A stretch of DNA of 64,000 nucleotides, from contig CANNBS010000002.1 in the NCBI GenBank assembly GCA_947502925.1, positions 213,079 to 277,078 on the forward strand, read 5' to 3'. Position 1 is the stretch's first letter; each line of letters opens with the position of its first letter. The DNA comes from an uncultured Marinicella sp. (GTDB lineage Bacteria; Pseudomonadota; Gammaproteobacteria; Xanthomonadales; Marinicellaceae). The notes below the pieces were generated by a model. The model searched no databases. It was not told the DNA's origin and worked only from the letters and a program-made list of their open reading frames with translations. The position numbers were made by a program, and so were the translations under genes. Positions 9,448-18,119 of the stretch are shown here, in pieces.

Positions 9448-12400
9448 AACACTTCCCTGACATCAAGCTGATCCAGCACCGCAAAAAAGACCATAAACCG
9501 ATCGCGATATTCCTTTAAAACATCCTGGCTCGGTGGATAATGCAGCAGATTCCTTATTTCATTATAAGTTGGTGAGTTTTTGTCGCCAAAAGACGCGTTT
9601 ACTTCATCGGCATGTGCCAGGGCATGGCGGTAGTTGTTTTTCAAGCGGTCCAATAAATGGATCGGTAAATCTTTATAAGCAAAATATATCTGACTTTTAA
9701 ACGGATACGATTTGTTGGGTTTATCCGGGTCTTTTTGATTAAATTTGAAAGATAAGTCGCTGTATAAACGTAAGGGCAAAAAGACATTATTTCCATCAAT
9801 CATGTCATGACTCACTTGAGATAAATACGTTCGGATAATCTTTTGATCGATCAATTTTCGATTAAAGGTCCAGGACTTGACTTTATCTTGAAAAATCAGC
9901 CAGACCTGATGGCTTTCGGCCACCTCAACATCGTCATGCAAAATCAGCAAACACCATTCTAAAAACGCCTTACTCAACAATTCATAGCGTTTATTTTTAT
10001 TGTCTCGACCGGCGCGAATAACCACTTGAGCCGCCACTTGCTGTTGTTTATTTTGTAACAGATGGGAAATCACTGCGGACAGTTGTAACCTTTGTCCATT
10101 GTGATCGTCCAATAAGACCGCTGGTAATTGTTGTGCCACATTGTCCTGACTAAAGGCAGAGCCAAAAACCAAATTTCCGATTAGAGGAAATAATTGTTTA
10201 CTTTCAATTTCATTTTTAAGTGACTGATATTTTTTATTATTCTGAATTTCTTTTAAGGGTTCAATCGACGCGAACATTTGAAGCGGCACCCGACTTTGCT
10301 GCAAATAACGGTTGTATTGATCATCTAAAGCATCGGCTAAATCCTGTTTTTCTACACGATCGTTCGGTGATAGATTTAAATCAGCTGCCACAGAGCTGTT
10401 TAAAATCTGATGTTTGTCTAAAGGATTTATGCGCAAGGGTTCATCACTGATTAAATCGCTGTCTTCAATTCGGTTCAGAACCCCGCCTTGTTGGGCAAAA
10501 ACAGCTTCTGTAGGATTGATTAGATAGGCATTTAATTCTGCAATCGTTAATTCAACCAGTGGCTCAGCAGCGGATTCACCCTTTGTCAATGCGTCCGGGC
10601 GCTCGGTTTCATACATTTGGTTCAAGCCATCGAGCTCAGCCTGCTGTTCGGCTGATAATGCCGATAAATCTGTTTGTGACCAGGGCTTGTCGGGTGCTAT
10701 CTGCCAGCGATAGAACACATAATCACTGAACTGGTGGTTTTGTACAAAAGACACCTCATCACGCTGCGCTTGTAATTTAAAATGATCGACGGGTGAAAGT
10801 GGCAGTTGAATCAATGGCAGTGATTGAGGGCTGTGCTGTTCAAACCAGTCCATGACATCATTGACCACCACGCTGGGCGACAAGACATCCCCTGTTTTCG
10901 CATCTCGTCCCACATAGGATAAAAATAACTGTTGCCGGCTGCTCATCAGCGTTTCTAAAAACAGGTACTTATTATTTTCAACCTGATTGATGTCGCCAAT
11001 ACGACGCGAATACGCCGCCAGATCGAGGGTGTTATGGCGGATTTGACCCGGAAACTGAGCTTCACCTAAACCCAGCACATAGGTTATTTTAAACGGCACC
11101 GGTCGCATCGGCTGCAAAGCAACGCACACCACACCGCCGGATAAATAGCGACCCCGACCGGCATCCAAATTAGCCAGTCGGGACATAAGATACTGTTTTA
11201 TGTCCTCATAGCTCAATACTAAATCCGGATGTTTATCTGCCAATTGTTGTAAATCGCGGCTCACCGAAAGCGCCACTGATTGTTCTTGTTGATAATCCTC
11301 CGGGATGGCGATGAAGGTGTCGAGCACATTCTGTAAATGCTGTTGCCACACACGGCCGGTGAACTGCTGTTTAAGCAAGGTTTTCTGAGCATTTAATTCG
11401 GTCATCACCACCGACAAGCGCCCTATTTCATGACTGCTCAATGTGCTGCTATCGGCCTGAGATTGAGCCAATGATAGATGTAAACGCTGCAGCCCCTGCT
11501 GCCATGTGAACAGCCGGCTGGTTTCTAATTGTGGTGACTCATAGAGCCTGTTAAAGCCACGAAAAATGCCTAAATCAACTGCAGTTTTCTGCCAGGCTTC
11601 AATTTCACTTGTATGGCTGTCCAATGCAGCCATCACACAGGGATTGGCCAACAAGGTAAAGGCCTCATCGCGAATAAAATCCGATTCTAATACCCTCAAT
11701 AGCTGACTGACTGCACCGGCATACAAACTTTCCTCGCTGGCATTGGAATCACTGATGCTGTAACGTAAAGGGCTCTTCACATGGCGGTTTAAACGTTCGA
11801 ACACCTGCTCGATAACATAGCGATAGCTTGACATATCGCTCACCAGAACCGCGATATCGGTTAATTGCAGGGATGAATCTTTATTGAGCTCATACAAAAT
11901 GCTGTTATAAACCTGGCTTACTTCGACTTCGATCGATGGGGCGACGGCCAGATGGACGGTGTGCCTTAAATCCCGTAGTGTATCATCACCCGGAATCCGA
12001 TTTAACACACTGTGTTGTAAGGCGTGTAAGCTGGATTCGGGCGAACTGAATACATCGTTATCTTCGTCTAACAAGTGATCTTGATAGGCAATACCACTGT
12101 GAACGGCGTCATTTTCTAGATCACTTAACAGCCGCAGTGTTTCTCGTCCGGGTTTACCCCAGGCTTTTAATAACGGGTTTTCAAAATCATCCAGGCCGCC
12201 TTCCAAATCAAAAAACTGCTCACCTTGAAATTGACCGGTGCCTTGGGTTTTATCAGGGTTAATGACCTCTCCATTGGCATCGGTAACGGTTAAATCAAGC
12301 TGCCGAATCGATTGACGCCAGGTCATTTCCGATTCTGTCTCTAAATCCAGCCAAAATTCACGGCAAACGTTAAAATGATAAATAAACACCGGATAATGCC

Positions 12401-13118
12401 GTGCCAATAACAGAATGATATGCCGATGCAATGGACTTAAACGTGAGGGTACAAATAAATATAAAGGCTGCGTTTGGATTGGATTATTAAGATCCAGGTT
12501 TCGCAACATTCCGCTTAAAGTGACGCCTTGATTCGGGTGTTGAAACAAACTTAGATAAACAGCGCGCTGAGCGGCTTCAATGTCTTTTAATCGCTGGTTT
12601 TGGCTGTCTTTAAAGAACAGGCGATCAGACAACCAGGCATTAATCATTTCGGGACGTGACAACTCATAGTCAATAAATAAAAGAGCCAACTGTTGCGCTA
12701 ATTGCCAGCGTTTTTGACTCACCAGCGTCGGATTTTCCTGACTCAGGACATATTCAAATAATGGTGATAAAACCGGATCACCCTGGTTATCTTCATCATT
12801 TAAAAAGCCCCATATAGCCAATTCAACGTCTTCAACTTTAAACAAAGGGGCTGATTGAGCTAATGGCTGAGCGGCGTTTAAAGCCGCATATAAACCACTT
12901 TCTAAAAATGGAAATTCCAGATTGGCGGCAATGCCGTTAATATCTGTTAAACGTCGATTCAGGTATTTTTGGATATGACCATTGGGAACAACAATATTGA
13001 GTGGTTTCAGCGGATTGTGCTGTTGTTGGTAATACAACTGAATGTCATGATTTAAAACTTCAACCAATCGCTCAATTCGGGCACTGTAATAAATATTGAT
13101 GCAACCGTAATCAGACAT
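9444..13118 (-). CDS. recC: Exodeoxyribonuclease V subunit gamma (RecC)
   Basis: Structural and Chi-recognising subunit of RecBCD. The product is 1224 residues, somewhat longer than E. coli RecC. It opens with the characteristic INIYYSARIERLVEVL, equivalent to the family's YxSNRLE segment, and has a degenerate helicase-like fold. The conserved PMRPVPFKITYVLGLGEAQFPG stretch (shortened to its core VLGLGEAQFPG) and the LDLAAYSRRIGD segment are clear. It is the first gene of a tightly packed recC-recB-recD set. The gap to the upstream diguanylate cyclase gene is 38 bp, so recC may also be read from upstream. The start ATG at 13118 has no strong Shine-Dalgarno sequence. Confidence 0.96.
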   Translation of the reverse strand: MSDYGCINIYYSARIERLVEVLNHDIQLYYQQQHNPLKPLNIVVPNGHIQKYLNRRLTDINGIAANLEFPFLESGLYAALNAAQPLAQSAPLFKVEDVELAIWGFLNDEDNQGDPVLSPLFEYVLSQENPTLVSQKRWQLAQQLALLFIDYELSRPEMINAWLSDRLFFKDSQNQRLKDIEAAQRAVYLSLFQHPNQGVTLSGMLRNLDLNNPIQTQPLYLFVPSRLSPLHRHIILLLARHYPVFIYHFNVCREFWLDLETESEMTWRQSIRQLDLTVTDANGEVINPDKTQGTGQFQGEQFFDLEGGLDDFENPLLKAWGKPGRETLRLLSDLENDAVHSGIAYQDHLLDEDNDVFSSPESSLHALQHSVLNRIPGDDTLRDLRHTVHLAVAPSIEVEVSQVYNSILYELNKDSSLQLTDIAVLVSDMSSYRYVIEQVFERLNRHVKSPLRYSISDSNASEESLYAGAVSQLLRVLESDFIRDEAFTLLANPCVMAALDSHTSEIEAWQKTAVDLGIFRGFNRLYESPQLETSRLFTWQQGLQRLHLSLAQSQADSSTLSSHEIGRLSVVMTELNAQKTLLKQQFTGRVWQQHLQNVLDTFIAIPEDYQQEQSVALSVSRDLQQLADKHPDLVLSYEDIKQYLMSRLANLDAGRGRYLSGGVVCVALQPMRPVPFKITYVLGLGEAQFPGQIRHNTLDLAAYSRRIGDINQVENNKYLFLETLMSSRQQLFLSYVGRDAKTGDVLSPSVVVNDVMDWFEQHSPQSLPLIQLPLSPVDHFKLQAQRDEVSFVQNHQFSDYVFYRWQIAPDKPWSQTDLSALSAEQQAELDGLNQMYETERPDALTKGESAAEPLVELTIAELNAYLINPTEAVFAQQGGVLNRIEDSDLISDEPLRINPLDKHQILNSSVAADLNLSPNDRVEKQDLADALDDQYNRYLQQSRVPLQMFASIEPLKEIQNNKKYQSLKNEIESKQLFPLIGNLVFGSAFSQDNVAQQLPAVLLDDHNGQRLQLSAVISHLLQNKQQQVAAQVVIRAGRDNKNKRYELLSKAFLEWCLLILHDDVEVAESHQVWLIFQDKVKSWTFNRKLIDQKIIRTYLSQVSHDMIDGNNVFLPLRLYSDLSFKFNQKDPDKPNKSYPFKSQIYFAYKDLPIHLLDRLKNNYRHALAHADEVNASFGDKNSPTYNEIRNLLHYPPSQDVLKEYRDRFMVFFAVLDQLDVREVL

Positions 13119-13156
13119 GATTGTTGTTGCTTAAAATCGATAAATGAAAAAGCTGA

Positions 13157-14140
13157 TTAATCACTTAAAAACACGATCTGATTACGGCCTTTCTTTTTGG
13201 CATCATATAAAGCGCCGTCCAGGCGGTTCAACCATTGGATCAAGGGCTCACCCTCAAAGCGACTTCCGACAGCCATCGATAAAGTCAGTTGGTGCTTTTT
13301 GGCCAGCGGACTGTCGGCAAATTTTTGATGGATATGATGTGATAATCGACACACTTCTTGCCATTCCAAACGGCGCGTCAAAACAACAAATTCATCACCG
13401 CCCATTCTGTACAGTCGCAGCTGTGGATTTAGTAATTGATGGATTAAGTCAGAGGCTAATTTAAGCACCAAATCACCTTCCACATGTCCCAGACGATCAT
13501 TGACATTTTTAAAGTTATCCAAATCTATAAAAATAGCGGTCATTGAATCACCAGACGCCTTGAGTCGTTTTAAATCCTCATAAAAAGCCCGTCTGTTATG
13601 GACCTTAGTCATCACATCCTGACGCGAAATCTTCCTTAAATTTTCATTTTGTTGTTTCATTTTAAAGGCATATAAAACACAAAATAAGCTGGTGACAATT
13701 AAAGTGGAAGAAATCAAGACAATTTCAATAAGCGGGGCATCCAAAATCTGTGCCGCCAGAATAACCAGCCCAAGAGTCCAGAGAATAATGGCATGTAGTG
13801 GAGGCAGTAAATAAAAAACCAGAGCCACGGCCGGATAGGCCCATAAAATTTGATCCAATCCTTTAAAAGCCACGGTCAGTTCCACACCAATAACAGCCAG
13901 TATAGAAACATAATAACTGGCCAGCCGGGTATTTCCGCTGTGTAAATGATAGATAAAAATGGCAACAGAAACCGACACCAGAGACCAGTCTAAAATCATC
14001 ATGACATATTCTTCGCGCCACATCCGATAAAGACCCAATAAACCGACAGCAATAATGTATATCCCTATCAGACTTAGAACGATGAAATCTTGTTCTGATC
14101 TTTTGACTTTTCCTTGCACAGCTTGTCCTCTTTTTGACAT
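13157..14140 (-). CDS. Membrane-anchored diguanylate cyclase (GGDEF)
   Basis: Predicted to make c-di-GMP from two GTP. The first roughly 170 residues hold about six hydrophobic segments (for example IVLSLIGIYIIAVGLLGLY and IVLISSTLIVTSLFCVLYAF) and match no named sensor that I recognise. The C-terminal GGDEF domain starts at SRQDVMTKVHNRRAF and has an intact active site RMGGDEFVVL, with GGDEF at about 247-251. No RxxD inhibitory site is seen five residues before it. I chose ATG 14140 over a TTG at 14152. A TATAAT box lies 11 nt upstream of this ATG on the minus strand, so the leader would be only a few nucleotides. It lies 38 bp upstream of recC. Confidence 0.9.
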   Translation of the reverse strand: MSKRGQAVQGKVKRSEQDFIVLSLIGIYIIAVGLLGLYRMWREEYVMMILDWSLVSVSVAIFIYHLHSGNTRLASYYVSILAVIGVELTVAFKGLDQILWAYPAVALVFYLLPPLHAIILWTLGLVILAAQILDAPLIEIVLISSTLIVTSLFCVLYAFKMKQQNENLRKISRQDVMTKVHNRRAFYEDLKRLKASGDSMTAIFIDLDNFKNVNDRLGHVEGDLVLKLASDLIHQLLNPQLRLYRMGGDEFVVLTRRLEWQEVCRLSHHIHQKFADSPLAKKHQLTLSMAVGSRFEGEPLIQWLNRLDGALYDAKKKGRNQIVFLSD

Positions 14141-14176
14141 GATGGTTAGCAATTATAGCAAGCTAATGTAGTAACC

Positions 14177-14216
14177 AACAACAAAACAGGTCGCCCTTTT
14201 GACGGGAAGCGACCTG
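14177..14216 (-). terminator. Rho-independent terminator of the DUF6165 gene
   Basis: An 8-bp stem CAGGTCGC (14187-14194) pairs with GCGACCTG (14209-14216). Reading the minus strand, it is followed by TTTTGTTGTT. It sits 11 bp after the stop codon of the DUF6165 gene and before the start of the diguanylate cyclase gene, so the two are probably separate transcripts. Confidence 0.75.
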
Positions 14217-14226
14217 ATTTTACGCA

Positions 14227-14619
14227 TCAGCGATAATCTTGATAAGACTTTTCCTCAATCAGCTGAGAACCGGTCATTAAATTAATCTGCTTTTTAATGG
14301 CCGCCCGGTCATCGTTCTCAAAATACACACTTCGCGCCAGTTGGATAAAAGCATCATCAAACTCACGATTCTTTTCCTTAATTCGGATATCGTCTTCAAT
14401 CGCCCACAGTCGAAGATTGACTTTCTTCAAAGCCTGTTTTTGTTTCTCCACCTCGTCGCTGAGTATATTTTCCTGTTCACATATGGATTTCAGTAAAGAC
14501 AGTTCATGCTGAACATTTTTTAATTTTTCGGGGTCATTTATCTTCTCTTGTTTAATTTCCAAAATCGTGACTTTGTCTAACAACTCTCCGACTGATATTG
14601 GGGTGCTCACTAAACTCAC
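14227..14619 (-). CDS. DUF6165 family protein
   Basis: A small cytoplasmic protein of about 130 residues that resembles the DUF6165 family. Typical features are the N-terminal PISVGELLDKVTILEIKQEK, then KINDPEKLKNVQHEL, RLWAIEDDIRIKEK and the C-terminal YFENDDRAAIKKQIN and EEKSYQDY segments. It is mostly helical with coiled-coil character. Function is unknown; relatives often lie near glycosyltransferase genes. The open frame starts at a GTG at 14646, but an AAGGAG sequence 6 nt before a second GTG at 14619 marks that codon as the likely start. The gene has its own terminator and is divergent from the MltF-like gene. Confidence 0.8.
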   Translation of the reverse strand: MSLVSTPISVGELLDKVTILEIKQEKINDPEKLKNVQHELSLLKSICEQENILSDEVEKQKQALKKVNLRLWAIEDDIRIKEKNREFDDAFIQLARSVYFENDDRAAIKKQINLMTGSQLIEEKSYQDYR

Positions 14620-14706
14620 ATTATTCTCCTTTGATTTAATAGTCACATTATAAACAATTCACAATGCTGATATAACGTTAACCGATCTTTTTGCAGGGTT
14701 GTCATA

Positions 14707-14735
14707 TTGACTTTTGCCGGCTATCGTGGTTTTAT
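14707..14735 (+). promoter_or_regulatory. Putative promoter of the MltF-like gene
   Basis: TTGACT (14707-14712), a 17-bp spacer and TTTTAT (14730-14735, 4 of 6 matches to TATAAT). Predicted transcription start is near 14742, about 20 nt before the earliest open codon of the MltF-like frame. This supports translation beginning around 14761 and not at the TTG 200 nt further on. Confidence 0.4.
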
Positions 14736-14760
14736 GATTTAGCAATTAATACCGTAGGTC

Positions 14761-16137
14761 ATTATAATAACAAGCTTACCCCAACAAAAATACATTCGCC
14801 TATTATGGATACCTGTCATCTGGTGGTTTGTAACCAGCCCCTGGCAACACGTTAGCCAGTGGGACTATATTCAGAAACGTGGTACGCTCCGTTATGGCAC
14901 TCAAATTTCGTTACTTTCTTATTTTGAAGATGCGCAATCAAAAGCCGGTTATGAGTATCAAATTTTGTCCGCATTTTGTGCTGCCAACCAACTTAAACTC
15001 GAGGTGCTTGTTTATGACAACAATGGCCCATTATTTGAAGATTTAGCGAGTGGTCACATTGATGTGGCCGGTGGTCATTTGACCGTTACCAAAGATCGCT
15101 TACAGCGGTTTAAATTTACCCAGCCCATTAATAATACGTCCGTGTCTTTGGTGACTCATTATGAATACCGAGACATCGAACAATTGTCCGAACTCAATGG
15201 CGCCAGAGGTTTTTTATTAAAGGGCAGTAGTTATGTTGATTATTTAACTCAATTTAATGCACAGCAACAAAAAAACATCACCATTAGTGACGATCATTCT
15301 TTGTTTGATATAATTCGTGAAATTAATTCAAAAAATATTGACTTCACTTTGGGCGACAGCGAAATCATCACCATTTACCAAAACTTTATTCCTGGTTTAT
15401 ACACCCCTGTACAGGTTTCAAATAATCAAAAAGTGGCCCTAATGACCCACCACAATCAATCCACGGTACTCTTAGAAAAACTCAATCAATTTATCGTTGA
15501 TAAAGCGCAAAGTGGCTTGTTTGAGACCTTTAAAGAACAATTGCTGAGCTATATTCCGGACATCGACACAGCGAATACAGTCACATTTTTTAAAAAATTA
15601 CAAACCGTGTGGCCTGAAGTTAGAGACTGGGTTTATGCGGTGGCTAAAGCCCTGGACTTTGATCCCATGTTGCTGGCGGCCATCAGCTACCAGGAATCGC
15701 ATTGGGATGTGGATGCCACCTCCATCACCGGTGTCAAAGGACTTATGATGCTGACACGATATACGGCCAAAGAAATGGGGGTCACAGATCGCACGGATCC
15801 AATTCAAAGTTTACAAGGCGGTGTTAAATATTTCAGAACAATGAAAAATAAACTACCCGAACGAATTCGAGACACGGACCGCACTAAATTGGCACTGGCA
15901 GCTTACAATATGGGTTATGGACATCTTGAAGATGCCCGAATTTTAACGCAGCGCAATGGCAAGAACCCCGATTTATGGTCAGACGTGAAAAACTACTTAC
16001 CGCAACTCAACAATCCGGACGTGGCCAATACCTTAAAACATGGCACGGCAGATGGTAAAACAGCCCGAACTTATGTGGAAAATATCATGATTTTTCGTAA
16101 ATTAATGGCCTGGCAACAACAAAAAGATAAAAATTAA
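14761..16137 (+). CDS. MltF-like membrane-bound lytic transglycosylase with solute-binding domain (non-canonical start)
   Basis: Two-domain MltF-type enzyme. Domain 1 is a family-3 solute-binding fold (GTLRYGTQISLLSYFED, then a GHIDVAGGHLTVT segment). Domain 2 is a Slt/SLT1 lysozyme-like domain with catalytic Glu in SYQESHW (about residue 312), TGVKGLMMLTRYTA and the AAYNMGYGHLEDA motif. It would cleave peptidoglycan glycan strands at the outer or inner envelope. Homology clearly begins before the first TTG at 14965: a hydrophobic segment RLLWIPVIWWFV and the start of the binding domain are encoded in frame from 14758, just after a TAG. No ATG, GTG or TTG exists there, so the start is taken as the ATT at 14761 (ATA at 14764/14767 are alternatives). 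Length 458 residues is normal for MltF. Confidence 0.85.
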   Translation: MIITSLPQQKYIRLLWIPVIWWFVTSPWQHVSQWDYIQKRGTLRYGTQISLLSYFEDAQSKAGYEYQILSAFCAANQLKLEVLVYDNNGPLFEDLASGHIDVAGGHLTVTKDRLQRFKFTQPINNTSVSLVTHYEYRDIEQLSELNGARGFLLKGSSYVDYLTQFNAQQQKNITISDDHSLFDIIREINSKNIDFTLGDSEIITIYQNFIPGLYTPVQVSNNQKVALMTHHNQSTVLLEKLNQFIVDKAQSGLFETFKEQLLSYIPDIDTANTVTFFKKLQTVWPEVRDWVYAVAKALDFDPMLLAAISYQESHWDVDATSITGVKGLMMLTRYTAKEMGVTDRTDPIQSLQGGVKYFRTMKNKLPERIRDTDRTKLALAAYNMGYGHLEDARILTQRNGKNPDLWSDVKNYLPQLNNPDVANTLKHGTADGKTARTYVENIMIFRKLMAWQQQKDKN

Positions 16138-16330
16138 TTGACAGATTTGATGAGACAGATTCGTTATAAATACAGATAGCCTATATTTTTTGTGAGGCAG
16201 TACTCAATTTTACGTATAATTAAGCCCATGAGCTCACAATAATTTGTGGTTATGAAAACAGAACAGTATGATTTAAAAAAAACCACTGCACGACCATGAA
16301 TCGAGCACATATTCCATACCCTAAAATTTT

Positions 16331-17035
16331 ATGAATTATCAGTTGGCCCATAACAGCCATGAAGGCATTAAAAGAAGCCATAATGAAGACACCTATGGTA
16401 TTGATGCCGATCATCATATTTTCCTGGTCGCCGATGGCATGGGCGGTCATGACCATGGCGAAATTGCCAGTGCACTGGCGCGTGACTACATTATGGATGG
16501 ATTAATAAAGGATAAAAGCTTGACTGAAACCATTCATAACGCCAATGATGCCATCATTGCCTGCTCCCTGGAAAAGGAAAGCCAATTACCCATGGGCACT
16601 ACGGTGGCCATTTTACAATTCATTGAGCACCAATGTTTTTGTGCCTGGGTGGGTGATTCCAGAATATATCGATACCGTGATGGCCAGTTGACAGCCATCA
16701 GTTCAGATCATTCTTACGTGCAGGAATTGGTGGATCAACAGCTTATCACCAGCGACCAGGCCCGCAGCCATCCACACCGGAATGTCGTCACCCAGGCTCT
16801 GGGTGTTACCGACAACAGTGAATTAAAAATTGCTCAAGTCACTGACAACTGGCAGGCGGGCGATAAATTTCTGATTTGTAGCGATGGTTTAACCGAAGAA
16901 GTGGAAGATGCTGATATTGAAAACATTCTCAGTCAGGAACTGGCGCCCAAAGAATTGTGTGACCAGTTAATGATTAAAGCCCTTGAAAATGGGGGTTCTG
17001 ATAACATTACGGCCATCGTTGTGTCATTGCAATAG
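16331..17035 (+). CDS. PP2C-type serine/threonine protein phosphatase
   Basis: A 234-residue bacterial PP2C (Stp1-like) metallophosphatase. It opens with the family sequence HEGIKRSHNEDTYGI, then VADGMGGHDHGEIAS (metal-binding D35 and G36), GTTVAILQF, WVGDSRIYRYRDG, DHSYVQELV, NVVTQALG, LICSDGLTEEV and GSDNITAIVV near the end. All metal-binding aspartates are present. No transmembrane or forkhead domain is seen. The usual partner, a Hanks-type kinase, is not in the window. A 15-codon ATG open frame at 16252 lies upstream and is probably not a gene. The 193-bp gap before the gene has no convincing promoter. It is convergent with anmK, with only 4 bp between them. Confidence 0.93.
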   Translation: MNYQLAHNSHEGIKRSHNEDTYGIDADHHIFLVADGMGGHDHGEIASALARDYIMDGLIKDKSLTETIHNANDAIIACSLEKESQLPMGTTVAILQFIEHQCFCAWVGDSRIYRYRDGQLTAISSDHSYVQELVDQQLITSDQARSHPHRNVVTQALGVTDNSELKIAQVTDNWQAGDKFLICSDGLTEEVEDADIENILSQELAPKELCDQLMIKALENGGSDNITAIVVSLQ

Positions 17036-17039
17036 TCCA

Positions 17040-18119
17040 TTAAACAGCATAACGAACACCATAAATATGCGCTTTTTGACAACCTGTCACCGAACGTAAA
17101 TCTGTTTTTTCACCGTTACAATAACGTGCCGCTAACCAGGCCATCAGCAGGGCCTCAATATCATCCGGAGAAATATCATGCTGTTCACTGCTCAGCACCT
17201 GACAGTCTATACACGCCCGTAAACAACTCATCAACAATTGATTGTGTACGCCACCGCCCACCACAATGAGTTGGTGTAAGTTCTCCTGGCTGTTGCTGAC
17301 AGCTTGTTTAACAGATTGAACCACCAATTCAACCAAGGTGCGTTGCACATCAGCGGCCGTGATTTTATGATCCGTTAAATAAGAGGCCAACCAATCCTGA
17401 TTAAAGTATTCACGACCGGTGCTTTTCGGTGGTTTTTGCTTAAAATATGGGTCTGATAAAAATTTTTTAAGCAAAGCCTGGTCGACCTGGCCGGTTTGTC
17501 CCCATTGCCCGTCTTTGTCATAATCCTGGCCGGTATGAATAGCACACCATTCATCCAATAAGCAATTGGCCGGCCCCACATCAAAACCCAGTAACTGCGC
17601 ATTAATCAGCGTTAAATTGGCAATGCCCCCTAAGTTCAGCACACCGATGGTTTTGCCCGACTGTTTAAACAGCGTTTCATGGAGCGCCGGTGCCAGCGGC
17701 GCGCCCTGCCCGCCATAGGCCATATCGGTGCGCCTGAAATCACTGATGACCGGTAAGCCGGTTTGAGCGGCCACCCAGGCAGGATGACCTAACTGTAAAC
17801 TATTCGGGGTCTTATAATCAGGTAAATGGGCAATGGTTTGACCATGCAAGCCTATGGCTGCAATGGATTTTTTATCCAGTTGGTTTTTTTCAATAAATTG
17901 ATTGATGGCATCACAATAAGCCTGACCTATATCGGCATCCAAACGTGCCATATCACAGGCTGTCAGGGCTTTATTTTGAATAACAGCCAGTATCCGGGAT
18001 TTCAGCTTTTGATCAAACCTGAAAAAATCACTGGCAAGTAATCTCAGCGGCTTGTCTTCAATTAAAACCAAATCAATCCCATCGGCTGAGGTGCCGGACA
18101 TGATGCCAATCGTTTTCAC
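17040..18119 (-). CDS. anmK: Anhydro-N-acetylmuramic acid kinase
   Basis: Phosphorylates and ring-opens 1,6-anhydroMurNAc to MurNAc-6-phosphate in peptidoglycan recycling (cytoplasm). The 359-residue protein shows the AnmK signature GIMSGTSADGIDLVLIE at its N-terminus, the ATP-binding GLHGQTIAHLPD and SDFRRTDMAYGGQGAPLAP segments, NLGGIANLTLI, FDVGPANCLLDEW and VVGGGVHNQLL. The start overlaps the stop of the upstream M23 peptidase by ATGA, so the pair is coupled. AmgK and MurU, encoded at 34-36 kb, act later in the same salvage pathway; a MupP phosphatase that would link them is not in the window. Confidence 0.97.
   Translation of the reverse strand: MKTIGIMSGTSADGIDLVLIEDKPLRLLASDFFRFDQKLKSRILAVIQNKALTACDMARLDADIGQAYCDAINQFIEKNQLDKKSIAAIGLHGQTIAHLPDYKTPNSLQLGHPAWVAAQTGLPVISDFRRTDMAYGGQGAPLAPALHETLFKQSGKTIGVLNLGGIANLTLINAQLLGFDVGPANCLLDEWCAIHTGQDYDKDGQWGQTGQVDQALLKKFLSDPYFKQKPPKSTGREYFNQDWLASYLTDHKITAADVQRTLVELVVQSVKQAVSNSQENLHQLIVVGGGVHNQLLMSCLRACIDCQVLSSEQHDISPDDIEALLMAWLAARYCNGEKTDLRSVTGCQKAHIYGVRYAV

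Noticed and set aside
1..13118. Defence island made of the SNF2 helicase and RecBCD
   Set aside because: RecBCD is a housekeeping set with proC beside it, and no methylase, restriction or toxin gene is present. The SNF2/SWIM protein has its own promoter.
14965..16137. TTG at 14965 as the true start of the MltF-like gene
   Set aside because: It would remove the membrane leader and the first strand of the solute-binding domain, which are encoded in frame just upstream.
16252..16299. A 15-codon ATG open frame upstream of the PP2C gene
   Set aside because: Too short to support, no ribosome site; a regulatory leader peptide cannot be excluded.
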